Assembly (NCBI GenBank): GCA_963576725.1
Contig: OY755244.1
Location: 35,194,109 to 35,258,108, forward strand
From: Azorinus chamasolen
Taxonomy: Eukaryota > Mollusca > Bivalvia > Cardiida > Solecurtidae
Reading direction: 5' to 3'
Length of the DNA: 64,000 bases
Shown: positions 53,090 through 63,823 of the stretch, piece by piece
Layout: every line of letters begins with the position of its first letter
Position numbering within the stretch: position 1 is the first letter of the stretch
Position numbers and translations under genes: made by a program
The notes under the pieces: model-generated
What the model saw: the letters and a program-made list of their open reading frames with translations, nothing else
What the model was told of the DNA's origin: nothing
Databases searched by the model: none

Positions 53090-53332
53090 GCCTGTTTAAT
53101 AATTATCTTTGTAAGAAATTATGAAAACATGAAAATTTCTTAGCTGAAGTTTTATAATGTAAACTTTTCAAGGATATGTTTTGCTTGGGCAAAAACTGTA
53201 GAATCAGATCTATATCATGTCCAAAGCAAACAGAGCAAATCCTGATCAGACAGCTCCTATAGGAACCGTCTGATCTGGATCTACCCTGTTTGAAAATGCG
53301 CGAAAATGCGTTTATGTGAAGGAAATGGTTAA
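53090..53332. mobile_element. Family A variant MITE
   Basis: TTAACCCTTTGCCTGTTTAA ... GAAGGAAATGGTTAA, core GCTCCTATAGGAACC. Confidence 0.8.
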
Positions 53333-53399
53333 TGTGCGCCATGCTAAATATTCAAATTGTTTACATTTAAGCGACCTGCTATAACTGTCAGCATAAAGG

Positions 53400-54300
53400 G
53401 AACTGTAAATCTTTTTTTTCTAGATATTGGACCTCTTACGCAAACAAATCTCTGACTGGTCTACGGGATTTGAAAGGACTGACAAATTCCAAAATAATTG
53501 ATCCACTTTGTATCTAAATGAAACGACAAGAGGCGGATTATGTGACAGCAAATTGATATACAGTATATCACGATAATCCGTACAGTTAGTAAAGAAGAAT
53601 TGGGAACTTTTAAGGCAGTTGGCTGCTTAATGTAGGGTGAAAGTCATGCAGAAAGCTCCCAGGGGGAGCTTTCTGCATGACTGTCATCCTGCATTAAGCT
53701 TCCAACTGTTCTTAAAGATCGCTAATTGAACTTATCTGAGTGTTCGGAATAAGAAGAAGTTACTGTGCAGTTTATTTATTTAACGTGAAAAGAATACATA
53801 CCGATACAATAAGTTTAAACTAGAGTGTTTTTACAAAGATTATACACCCTTGTGGTAGAGGAGGTACACCCGGTTTAACCCTTTTATTCCATATAACTTA
53901 ACCATTCCCATACTAACGCCTTTTGACGCCTCTGTAAAAGCCACTTTTCCATAGGGGCAAATGCTCTATTTATCATAATGGTTTCAAAATTACACAACTC
54001 TAAAAGTGTCCTTATCTCTAGTAAATGCTCCTATTCGGTAGATGTATTCAAGAACGCTGGGTCTTAAAACAACCTACAAATGTATATGAGGGAATGTGTT
54101 AAGATCTTGCTTTAGAGCCCACTCATATTTCACGTGTATGGGGCACAGCAAACAATATATTTTCTAGAATAAGCCTTTGGTACTTATTGGTTCAGCAAAT
54201 AGTGCAGACTCTGACCAGAGGGCTCCATCAGGAGCCCTCTGATCTGGGTCTACAGTGATTGCCTAAGCCCTTTCTAAGGGACGTTTTGCACTAATGGGTT
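53400..54300. mobile_element. H, B and I elements
   Basis: H hairpin element at about 53580-53770 (GCTCCCAGGGGGAGC). Decayed B at about 53886-54105. I-type hairpin at 54196-54262 (GGGCTCCATCAGGAGCCC). At 53424, ILDLLRKQISDWSTGFERTD follows a strong acceptor, but no partner exon is evident. Confidence 0.6.
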
Positions 54301-54442
54301 GACCAATATTCTATTGTCTGTTTAATGGTTTTCTTCAATTTCTTGACACTTAGCCCGATAGAAACGCTTTAACGTCTTTGCAAACAGAGTAGACCTGAAC
54401 CAGACAGTTCCTCTCGGAGTCCTGTTTGCTTATGAAACAATA

Positions 54443-54780
54443 TACAGTGAACCCTCGTTACAACGGAGGTGTTTGTTTCCAGGCATTTTGCTGGTATAAC
54501 GAGGTTGCCGTTATAACGAGTTTAAATAGGGAAGGAACAAATTAACCAGTTTTAAACTAGTACCAACAGGTGGACGCTTAATGCAGAGCACAAGAAGTGC
54601 AAAAAGCTCCCAAAAGTGCACTTCTTGTGTTCTGAATTAAGCGTTCACCTGTCTTATTGGCATTGCACCTATTTTTATATATATTTTCAAAGACTTAACG
54701 GTATTTCTGTTTCAATGCACACTGCCGGTATAACAAGGGTGCCATTGTAACGAATGCCGGTATAATGAAGGTTCACTGTA
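54443..54780. mobile_element. Family G pogo-like MITE, copy 1
   Basis: TA-CAGTGAACCCTCGTTACAAC ... ATAATGAAGGTTCACTG-TA, 338 bp. Hairpin arms AGGTGGACGCTTAATGCAGA, centre GCTCCCAAAAG. Inserted in an A element (54375-54440 and 54780 onward). Confidence 0.9.
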
Positions 54781-54904
54781 CATCGGATACAACTATTTCT
54801 GCCATGGTAAAAAAACGTTCCTTGTTCATGGTGCCTTTGAAAAAAACTTCTATACAATGCTGGGAGTACTCGTTGAACATTACCAACTTATCATGTGTTC
54901 TCGT

Positions 54905-55126
54905 AATCCTTTCCCGTAATCCGTAATCTACTGAATATTCATGGACACAGTACTTATAATGAAATATGGAAGGTCGAACATTGTAGCCATTTTAGAAAAT
55001 AAAGACACACATCTACGAATTACATTCCATTTGCAAACAAAGCAGATCCTCCTCTATGAGCTGTCTGATCTGGGTCTACTCTGTTTGCAGATGCGTAAAA
55101 CACGTTCATATGAGGGAAAGGGTTAA
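54905..55126. mobile_element. Family A variant MITE
   Basis: Right TTAA at 55123-55126 is shared with the start of a following TTAACCCTTATCCTGC sequence. Left arm of the hairpin deleted. Confidence 0.65.
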
Positions 55127-55197
55127 CCCTTATCCTGCTAAAAATAACAATATGATATGAAACAAGTTTTACTTAAATTGCGATTCGTAGATACATG

Positions 55198-55524
55198 TAC
55201 AGTGAACCCTCGTTACAACGGAGGTGTTTGTTTCCAGGCATTTTGCTGGTATAACGAGGTTGACGTTATAACGAGTTTAAATAGGGAAGGAACAAATTAA
55301 CCAGTTTTAAACTAGTACCAACAGGTGGACGCTTAATGCAGAACACAAGAAGTGCAAAAAGCTCCCAAAAGGAGCTTTTTGCACTTCTTGTGTTCTGCAT
55401 TAAGCGTTCACCTATCTTATTGGTATTCTTTCAAAGACTTAGCGGTAATTGTGTTTCAATGCACACTGCCGGTATAACGAGGGTGTCATTGTAACGAATG
55501 CCGGTATAATGAGGGTTCACTGTA
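55198..55524. mobile_element. Family G pogo-like MITE, copy 2
   Basis: 327 bp, almost identical to copy 1 by eye. Perfect hairpin with CTCCCAAAAGGAG core. Its right flank (ACTCGGCGTCTCATCTGG) is the right half of a D palindrome, so it sits where the D hairpin apex TTA would be; the left D half is missing. Confidence 0.9.
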
Positions 55525-55539
55525 ACTCGGCGTCTCATC

Positions 55540-57138
55540 TGGATCCAAACTGTTTGCAAACGACGATCGATAGGAAAAGGGTGAAAAATGTACATGTAAT
55601 TTGTACAGAAACAACCCTTTGATAGATTAGTTACCATTATAAATGCATCTAGATAGGAAGGCGAAGAAAGATTATTCTATTAAATTTATACCTGATAAAG
55701 ACGTTTTTATGCATATGAAAACAAGGTAGACCCCAAGCAGACAGCTCCAGCAAGTGATCTAGTAGGAGATCTCTGATCATGGTCTGCTATGTTTGGTATC
55801 TGGAATAGTATAGAATCAGATCCAAGTTGTTGTAAAGGCAAACACGTCAGACCAAAAATACACAGGTCACCTATCACTAGATAACTCTTGATGTAATATA
55901 GACAAGTGCTTCGTGGTTACTTCCCTTGAACACTTGAAAAAATGAATCCGTCATTATCGTTAATTATAATGTTGCAGCAGTTTTAGTGTTATAGACTTAC
56001 AGACAAATTACGGCCGTTTTGTCCTGACGTTCTAACCCCTAGTCTGTTAACCATTTCCCTGTTCTGTATTTATTCCAAATTTCCCTACCTACTGAATATG
56101 CATGGGCAAAATATTTATAATGAAATATGGAAGGTGGACCATTGTAGCCATTTTAGAAAGTAAAGAAACAGATCTACCAAATTCATCACCAAACAGAGCA
56201 GACCCTGATCAGACGGCTCCTAAAGGAGCCGTTTGATCTGGGTCTACTCTGTTTGCAAATGCGTGAAAACATGTTTATATGAAGGGTTAACTCTATATTT
56301 GATCTCATACAAATTTTACTTACTTTTGAATCGTTCAAGCTTGTTAGAAATCTTTGTCCAAATGTCAACAGCTTTGATCTTGAGGAGATGCCTCAAGTAT
56401 TGCGACAAAGATGCACCCTTCTATGATCGTAAAAGGGGACTGAAAGGAGTTGAACACATTCCCTCCCAGTTTAGACACAACCTCTTTTAATAACTTTTAA
56501 TAAATCTATTGAAAAGGAGCATCTACTAGAAAAAAGGATTTTTTATAATTGTATAGATTTAAAACCAATGTGATACGAATGCTATATTTATCATAATTAT
56601 TTCAAGAAAATACTTTTATAGAGGTGTCAATAAGTGTAAGTAGGTGGGAATGGGTTAAATGAAGAAACTTCATTTCTGACCAAGCAGTAAGTTTCTGGAT
56701 CCGTAACTCAACATTTTTTCATCTATGAGATGTGGGTCCATTAATGTTTCTCATGTAATGGTGCCATACAACCTATTCAGTGTTACGATGCCGCAAAACC
56801 CAATTCAACTCAAGCCAACTCAACACACAAAAACTCAACTCAGCCCAATCCAACCAGACTCGGTTCGACTCAACTCAACTCAACTTGGAGGTCATAAATA
56901 TTCATGATGTATTCATGATATATTTCTGACATCATGAATAAAAATCAAGAAATAATGATATCATGAATATTAATTAGGGTAATTGTCATATTAGCACATA
57001 GACACAGGGTGTTTTGGCCATGGCAAAAACTGTAGAATCATATCTATATTATATCATAAGCAAACAGAGCAGACCCTGGTCTGGGTATACTCTGTTTGAA
57101 AATGCGTAGAAAGGCGTGTTTATGGAGTAAAGGGTTAA
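55540..57138. mobile_element. A and B elements, D2 remnant and (CTCAA) microsatellite
   Basis: A remnant 55690-55800; complete A variant 56047-56290 (TTAACCATTTCCCTG ... GAAGGGTTAA, core GGCTCCTAAAGGAGCC); decayed D2 56300-56420; decayed B about 56450-56657; (CTCAA)n at 56805-56890; A about 56900-57138 with hairpin right arm only. Apparent exons in this stretch are discussed under rejections. Confidence 0.65.
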
Positions 57139-57314
57139 AATACTGGTTATCTTCTACATAGGTAATGAGACGTCAGTCTGGTGCTATAAATATTCATATT
57201 GTTCCTATCTCTCATGGTGCAGTCCAATATGAGATTGTACCAAACTCAAATTATCCTAATTTATTATCAAGCGTAGATGGACCAGAGTTCTTACTAAATC
57301 TCGTCACAATTACC

Positions 57315-57355
57315 GGATGGATCGATCGATCGACGGATGGATGAATGGATACATT
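57315..57355. repeat. GATC/GGAT microsatellite
   Basis: GGATGGATCGATCGATCGAC then GGATGGATGAATGGAT. Confidence 0.8.
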
Positions 57356-57416
57356 ACACGATCATTCGAGTAACCAGTTTACGATGTAATTCGTCCGCGT
57401 CATTGGCGTTACCTTC

Positions 57417-57900
57417 CGCCATTTAACCGTTAGCCAGCTATTTGCGACCAAACTCACATTTGCAAACAGCTTGGATCCAGATGAGACGCCGAGTAACTCG
57501 GCGTCTCATCAGAATCCACGCTGTTTGACACTCGATAAATACTTTCCCAAAAGCTTGACAGAATCTTAAAAAAGTCAATTTAATTGCACTGGATCCAAAT
57601 TTTAGCAACATTATGTTTTCATAACGGAATAAGTAACCTTTAATGGAGCTGCCATCCTCAGAGAATATCATCCTCACCAATTCTCATTGTAGCGGGTTCT
57701 TCTATGTCTTCTTTATGCTGAAATCTTGCGGGGGTAGTTTGGATCTTGATGAGACACCGAGTAACTCGGCGTCTGATCTTTACACGCTGTATCAGTATAC
57801 AGAGTGTTTTGCAAAAGATGATCTTAGATTCGGCTATAATTGTGATGCACAATGGTCACCGGGTACGCCAATTAAATGTATCAAGTATACCCGTCCAAAG
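57417..57900. repeat. D2 elements
   Basis: D2 palindrome at 57465-57528 (GAGTAACTC apex) and a second, half-decayed D hairpin at about 57735-57800. Confidence 0.65.
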
Positions 57901-57908
57901 TACAACAG

Positions 57909-58030
57909 TAATAATAATAATAATCTTTATTTCCTCCAGATTAGGAGAGAATTGAAACATTCCACATACATGCACAGTAATCACGTACAATTACAAACAA
58001 TATTTACAGTGTGCAATGAACACTGAACAA
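57909..58030 (-). mobile_element. 5'-truncated LINE 3' end, inverted
   Basis: Read on the minus strand: GGAGGAAATAAAGATTATTA, then (ATT)n. GGAGGAAATAAAGAT is identical to the intact LINE just before its (CTGAA)n tail, so this is a related 3' end with a different tail. Confidence 0.6.
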
Positions 58031-58059
58031 AACAAAAAGTCGACGACCACTTACAATAA

Positions 58060-58185
58060 TTACATTGACAACGACGATTATGACGATGATGATGATATGA
58101 TAATAATGATTATTATTATTATCATGATGATGGTGATGACGATGACGACGACGACGACGACGACGATGATGAGGATGGTATTTTG
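58060..58185. repeat. GAT/ATT/ACG trinucleotide tract
   Basis: GACGATGATGATGAT, then ATTATTATTATTATC, then GACGACGACGACGACG. The adjacent ORFs (poly-Asp/Ile/Thr) are artefacts. Confidence 0.9.
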
Positions 58186-58685
58186 CTTAGACAAAACGGT
58201 AGGAGCCAATCTATATAATACGATAAACCAACAGTATGCCCTGCTCAGGCTGCTTCCAAAGTACAATTTATATTGCTATAAGATGACGATGTCATACATC
58301 ACGATAAAGAGGCAGCTAATACGTATTCAGGATCACATGATTCCCTTCATGAATGTTCATAAGGTACAGGAATAAAGTGTCATCATTAGCTTCTAAAATA
58401 TAAGAACAAATTTGGAACAAATCATGACTCAAAGACAGCAGCTGGTTTGTTGTTTTGGGGAGTTTACTGTCGCTTCAATAATATTTCAGTTATTTTGCTG
58501 ATATCATCGGGTAGAGTTTTTAGGTTTTTTATGAAGGGGACAAGAGGCATCAACATTTAATACGACCACTCAAAAGAGCCTAACTCTGAATTTTAAAGCA
58601 AATGGTACCTTAATACAGGACAAATGCTATTCAGGAAGCTCCTTTTCTGCCCTACCTTTGCCTTACATAAAGCACACGCCTGCAT
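58186..58685. other. No gene seen; H remnant at the right
   Basis: Unassigned sequence to 58590, then a decayed H hairpin (about 58595-58680). Confidence 0.35.
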
Positions 58686-59198
58686 TTAACCATTAACTCC
58701 ATAAATACGCTTTTCTACGCCTTTGCAAACAGAATAGACCCAGATGAGACGGTTCCTATATGAGCCGTCTGATCAGGGTCTGCTATATTTGCTATGCTAT
58801 AATATATGTATGAGTCTACAGTTTCTGCCATGACAAAAAAACTCCTGTGTCCATGTGCTATTATAACACATAACTCTTATTAATATTCATGACGTCATTA
58901 TTTCTTACATGAATATTCATGGAGGAAATGGTTAAACATGTTAATGTTCTCATTTAGCGAGACTCTACAATACTCTACAGTACTATATTGTTATACAGTA
59001 AAACCCCTCTAATGCGACCACCAAAAAGGGGCATAATGCACAGTGGCAAAGGCAGGTGGTAGCTTAACGCAGGACGAAAGTTATGCAGCAAGCTCCTACA
59101 GCTTTTACATGACTTTCGTCCTGCATTAAGCAACCACCTGCTTATGAAGACAGCCATGTGTGTTCATAAAGTGGTCGTATAAGAGGGGTTTTACTGTA
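58686..59198. mobile_element. Family A and family H MITEs
   Basis: A at 58686-58935 (TTAACTCCATAAATACGC..GGTTCCTATATGAGCC). H at 58993-59198 (TA-CAGTAAAACCCCTCTAATG ... AGAGGGGTTTTACTG-TA, core partly deleted). Confidence 0.85.
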
Positions 59199-59346
59199 TG
59201 TATAAATCAGTAATTATCAAGTATTTGTCAAATCTTCTTACAGAACAGTGAAAGGCAGTCTGACTGAAATGCATTTACAATCCCATTATATTTTACGTCA
59301 CTTTTCCTAGTGAAGAATTGAAAAGATCGTTGTCAAAAAGATGGTC

Positions 59347-59596
59347 TTAACCCTTCGCTTGCTGAATTTTAAAATACATTTCTCCTTCTTTACCCATGCC
59401 CTGTTGTATAATTACATATATCTTCACTGTGTACAAGTATTTCGCTGTGCAATCACTGCTGTGGAGTGCACTGGTTGCACAATCAACTTGTAAATAGTGC
59501 AGACCCTGATGAGACAGCTCCTGCAGGAGCTGTCTCATCTTGGTCTTCACTATTTACAGGTAGGTATATTGACGTGAATAGCAAGCGAAGGGTTAA
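59347..59596. mobile_element. Family C MITE, copy 6
   Basis: 250 bp, TTAACCCTTCGCTTGCTGAA ... AGCAAGCGAAGGGTTAA. Almost base-for-base like 15470-15719 although 44 kb away. Confidence 0.9.
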
Positions 59597-60400
59597 AACA
59601 CTAGCAAACAAGTCGCGATGCTCAAAAACTGATTAATATTTTAGGAAATGAGCGGGTATTTACCATGGAAATCCCAAGTTGTCTAGTCGTCCACTTAATG
59701 CAAATGAAGTACTATAACGTCATTATCGTATGACGTCTTCTCTCAAAGAAAGTAAACGAAAATGGCGACTTGCGGCTTAGTGTGTATTCAGCTGATATCA
59801 GATCTTGATGACAGTTGTCCCATTTGAGACACAGCGTCCGCTTAAACCAAGAAAGGTCGGTAATATGGAACCAGTTGCATGCATTTAAAAAAAGTTCTAG
59901 TTTATGTTTTGTTGCTTGGTTGCAGTTATGGATAAAATCAATAATAGAACATAATTTTCTATATAAATTGCAGTCCATGGTCATATGATTCACTGACTTC
60001 ATATACGTACATGTATGCGTTAGATTTAGATTTTTCTGTTAGTTCCACGATACATGTATTTTCTTTTCCCGTGTTTGAGCAAACAAAACGTAACATGATG
60101 CTATGTTCTATACAAAACACCACGTATAGCCAGTTCCCAGCTAACTGAGAGCGTAAATTAATTCTCATGAAACATATACATGTAACTGGATTTAAACATA
60201 ATAACAGATATGGTTGTCTGGGAAATAGCGGTTTTTACAGTCAACAAAACCACAATTAACAGTTTTAGACATATTATTATTGGACCTGACATTAGCACAA
60301 AATATGAACAAAATGTTCTGCAATACTCTATCGGTAATGACAACATAACCTTCGCAGCTATCAAGTGATCGTCACCAAAACTAAACGTCATAGATCACTG
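59597..60400. other. Unique stretch with a promoter-like segment
   Basis: 800 bp without recognisable repeats. 59715-59765 holds two CRE-like motifs (CGTCATTATCG and TGACGTC) upstream of a plus ATGGCGACTTG that stops after 21 codons. Three short minus-strand ORFs tile the rest but lack starts, splice sites or motifs. Confidence 0.3.
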
Positions 60401-60404
60401 GTGT

Positions 60405-60640
60405 ATCCCTTTCCTCCATAAATATGCCTTTCTACGCATTTTCAAACAGAGTATAGACCCAGATCAGACGGCTCCTATAGGAGAATATGAATAATGAAAC
60501 TATGAAATAATATAGATCTGATTCTGAACTGCTTTGTCAAACATTTCATGTGTTATATTGCCATTTTGAAAATTAATCTAATTAATGTTCATGCTGTAAT
60601 AATTTCTTACATGAATATTCATAGAGTAAAGGATTACTGG
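60405..60640. mobile_element. Family A MITE, hairpin right arm deleted
   Basis: CTCCATAAATATGCCTTTC ... GAATATTCATAGAGTAAAGG; ends are partly decayed. Confidence 0.7.
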
Positions 60641-60824
60641 AAATAATGATTGGCCTTTTCTTTTCCCCACAGAAGTGCCTTTTAATGACGGCGTGAACAG
60701 AGCACATCATTCGTGGCCTGTTTCATGTTAGAAATAGTATACATGTATTTTGATTGCTTCCAGATAACATGTTATCAAACACATTTCGTATCCATCGGAT
60801 ACACGTCAATACAGTGTACGACAA

Positions 60825-61167
60825 TAAACCCTCATTACAACGGAGGTGTTTGTTTCCAGACATTTTGCTGGTATAAAAAGGTTGCCGTTATAACGAGTTT
60901 AAATATGAAAGGAACCATTTGGCCAGTTATAAACTAGTACCAACATGTGAACGCTTAATGCAAAACACAAGAAGTGCAAAAAGCTCCCTTTGGGAGCTTT
61001 TTGCACTTCTTGTGTTCTGCATTAAGCGATCACATACCTTATTGGCATTGCACCCATTTATTCAGTGGTTGTTTCAAAGACTTAACGGTAATTTTGTTTC
61101 AATGCATACTGTCGGTATAACGAGGGTGTCGTTGTAACGAAAGTCGGTCTAACGAGGATTGACTGTA
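60825..61167. mobile_element. Family G pogo-like MITE, copy 3
   Basis: AATAAACCCTCATTACAACG ... AACGAGGATTGACTG-TA. Hairpin perfect with CTCCCTTTGGGAG core; ends more diverged than copies 1 and 2. Confidence 0.85.
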
Positions 61168-61349
61168 TTTTGTCAGGTCCGCAAGGGTTACCCAGATCGA
61201 TCAGAATCAAAGCGTTGCAGACGCTGCAGTATTCTTTGCATGGGAACAATGTTTCGAAAATTAAATTTCTGATATTTGGCATAAAATAGCGGGTCTAGAA
61301 GAGAAAATATTAGATCTAACACTCTTTCTAGTGACTGATTCAGTTGCAG

Positions 61350-61967
61350 CTGGCATTTCGGCCGTTTCCCTCTATGCTTATCAAATATTAATTAGATTCT
61401 TTTTCATTAAGGTATATGCGCACATGATAATTATTTTGGTTCAAATAAAAACTATAAAAGCATATCTATAGTATACCATATACAAACAGAGTAGACCCTG
61501 ATCAGATGGCTCCTATAGGAGCCGTCTGATCTGGGTCTACTCTGTTTGCAAAGATGTGAAATGGCGTTTATATGAAGGAAGGGCTTAAAATGCAGACTAA
61601 GACGCACAGAGATTACATAGTTAGTACCCCCTACAATCTGATTCAGACATGGCAAGTATCACCAAGAGTTTAGATTTCAATATGTTTGTAGGGGATGTAT
61701 TCAATAGTCAATTGATTATTTTATGTCACGCAATCATGAGCAAAATTATGACTATAAGTAGAATGCCTCACTTAACGTTTTCGCTGCCAACTATTGTCGT
61801 CTACAAACGATCTCGTTTGCAACAACTTTAATTTGTTTCATTTTTCATTATTTTTGTTTCAAAAATATAGTGTAACAAACAGTTTGGATCCTGATGAGAC
61901 GTCTCATCCGGATCCAAACTGTTCGCAAAGGTAATCACAGATGCGGCATTGTCAGCGAAAGAGTTAA
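61350..61967. mobile_element. Family A and family D MITEs
   Basis: A variant about 61370-61588 with near-perfect GGCTCCTATAGGAGCC. D at 61772-61967 with a shortened palindrome (GATGAGACGTCTCATC). Between them an ATG ORF (61649, MASITKSLDFNMFVGDVF) runs into the D element and is probably not a gene. Confidence 0.75.
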
Positions 61968-62119
61968 TGACTTTTTGTGTCGTTTTGGTCATTGATTGTC
62001 ATTACTTAAGGGCGCGAGTACCGGAAGTGACCGATACACGGTGTAACAGATATCAACTAATAACTAATACCATGACAATGATAACGATTATCTATACATG
62101 TAATTGCAACATTTATCGG

Positions 62120-62842
62120 CCCATTGCGAAATATTAACCCTTGCTAACGATTAGTTTTCAAATGAACTCTTACAGATTGGACATTGGAATGTCTCATGGC
62201 GATTCTGGATATACACTTTTTTCATTAATTATAAAATATGGCAAACGGTGCAGACCCTAATCAGAGGACTCCACCAGGAACCCTCTAATTTGGGTCAAAA
62301 TTGTTTACAAAGGCTATTTAACTCGATTCCCGCATTGTAAAAGATAATAATCAATGCTCATGATAGTACAAATGTTGTTTTATATCTAGCACTGTAACCA
62401 ATATCTGTCTGCGCTGCTTCAGTTATAAAACATTAAATTCATTTCTTTTCAAAATCACAATTTCAGTGTCAGATAATTTGGATCTTGTGAAACATGCTGT
62501 ATGTGTAAATAAGCAGAGTTTCACCGCCTACATTGTTTACCTGAATCATATTCTGTAATGAATCCCATTTCTCCGTATTCACAGCCTCTGCCATGTAAAG
62601 GCATTAATTAACACTTTGAATGCTGAAAAGGGATTTGGTTCATCACTATCCAGCAAAAGAGTACGTTCAGTATGAAAGGGTATACGTGTTTTGAACGGTA
62701 GAGAGTGTAGACCCTGAGCAGGGGACTCCTCTGGAATCAGTTCTGATCTACAGTAAAACCTCTCAATAACGACCACTAAATAACATCAAGTATTGTGTGT
62801 TAAAGGCAGGTGGATGCTTAAAGCAAGGTGAAAGTAAAACAA
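62120..62842. mobile_element. I elements and a truncated family E
   Basis: I-type hairpins near 62240-62310 and about 62695-62755. E left half at 62752-62842 (ACAGTAAAACCTCTCAATAA ... AAGCAAGGTGAAAGTAAAAC), cut at the hairpin before its core. Confidence 0.65.
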
Positions 62843-63235
62843 GCACATAAAATGGACACATAAAAAACCCGCAATATATGTGAAAATCCATATTAAGTTA
62901 ATATCATATAAAAAAATTGAAGTAATATCATTTAAACTGAAAAAGTCACGACCATCCTCATATTTGCATATACATTTGTATTTGCGTTATTTTTTAAGTG
63001 CAGGGGCCATAACTCCGAAACGACAAATCAAATGAACCTCAGAATCGACTGAGCTTCAGATCTTGATGCATTAAACATGTGTGTAAAGTATCATTAATAT
63101 CCGTCAAATAGTTTTCCGAGAAAACAGCGGACAAACAAAATGTTGACGGACGAATGAACGAACGGATGGTCGGACAGGGCAATGACAATATACGACCACC
63201 TATATTAGATGGGCGTATAAAAATGATGAACATAT
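62843..63235. repeat. Dispersed bivalve-type repeat
   Basis: Contains GGGGCCATAACTCCGAAACG, ATCCGTCAAATAGTTTTCCG and GGACGAATGAACGAACGGA, then GATGGGCGTATAAAAATG. The phrasing is typical of abundant bivalve repeats. It abuts the truncated E element, so it may have inserted into that hairpin. Confidence 0.55.
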
Positions 63236-63239
63236 ATAG

Positions 63240-63685
63240 TTAAACCGTTCTAAACCTATTCACGACTTTATGAATATTCATTAACTGCAGAATCAGAAAA
63301 TATAATTTCCATAAGCAAACAAAGAGACCGGGATCAGACAGTCTGGTCTGGGTTATCTGTTTGCAAAGTCTTGGAAATGTGTAATCATAGAGTGGTGGAT
63401 AAAGGGTCAAGCAAGCAGATTGATTGGAATTAGCAGCCATGTGCTTGTACAACTTGAACTGACTGGCGTCACGAGTCAAAAGGCGCATGGACGTAAAGTT
63501 TGTAAACTTATTGCATTAAGTGGTGATAAACATTTATTTTGAGACCATAATGTCTAGGTTAAGATGACTATCCAACTTAAACATGTATTCTGACCTGCAT
63601 ACGTTCTTCCATGTACAACACTACGTTGAGTGAAATTCCAGCTGATCTACGGGTATGTCAAGCCATCCGCCCCTCTTATAATTAC
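63240..63685. other. A remnant and unique DNA
   Basis: An A fragment with a shrunken hairpin (63316-63365), then unassigned sequence. Confidence 0.35.
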
Positions 63686-63823
63686 CTACGCCACCTCTAA
63701 TTTGGTATACTCTTTGTGTTGTAACGCTTCTTCTGAATGATCATTCCTTCTGTCAGGTCTTTCATGGACCTTGAAGTCATTCTCGACCAACAGTTTTTGT
63801 TCACCACAATCGCGTGACGCCAT
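63686..63823 (-). CDS. Weak candidate: short ORF or first exon near the right edge
   Basis: ATG at 63823-63821 opens 45 charged residues (MASRDCGEQKLLVENDFKVH and on to TKLEVA), followed by TAG directly before a donor-like GTAATT. Located in non-repetitive DNA. Either a short ORF, an upstream ORF, or an exon using a poorer donor (GAG|GTGGCG). Function unknown. Confidence 0.25.
   Translation of the reverse strand: MASRDCGEQKLLVENDFKVHERPDRRNDHSEEALQHKEYTKLEVA

Noticed and set aside
55877..57422. Apparent four-exon minus-strand gene (57422-57360, 56420-56324, 56038-56001, 55924-55877) giving an 81-residue protein.
   Set aside because: Phases fit, but the second exon (KGASLSQYLRHLLKIKAVDI...) overlies a decayed D2 element: the same flank, including its GTAAGT, occurs at 2331-2400. 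The first donor (ATC|GTGTAA) is also poor. Likely chance.
1985..57680. Recurring peptide MRRRVTRRLIWIQ in many ORFs (for example 4126, 16598, 17697, 44979 and 57438).
   Set aside because: It is the translation of the D palindrome (GATGAGACGCCGAGTTACTC and complement). Conservation is of the DNA hairpin, with no codon pattern or fixed context.
57678..57717. 40 nt exon-like segment on the minus strand (HKEDIEEPATMRIG between TTTCAG and GTGAGG).
   Set aside because: No partner exon with matching phase on either side; adjoins a decayed D hairpin.
59712..60391. Three tiled minus-strand ORFs of 69-96 codons, one with a hydrophobic stretch.
   Set aside because: Different frames, no ATG context or splice sites, and no motif; treated as chance in unique DNA.
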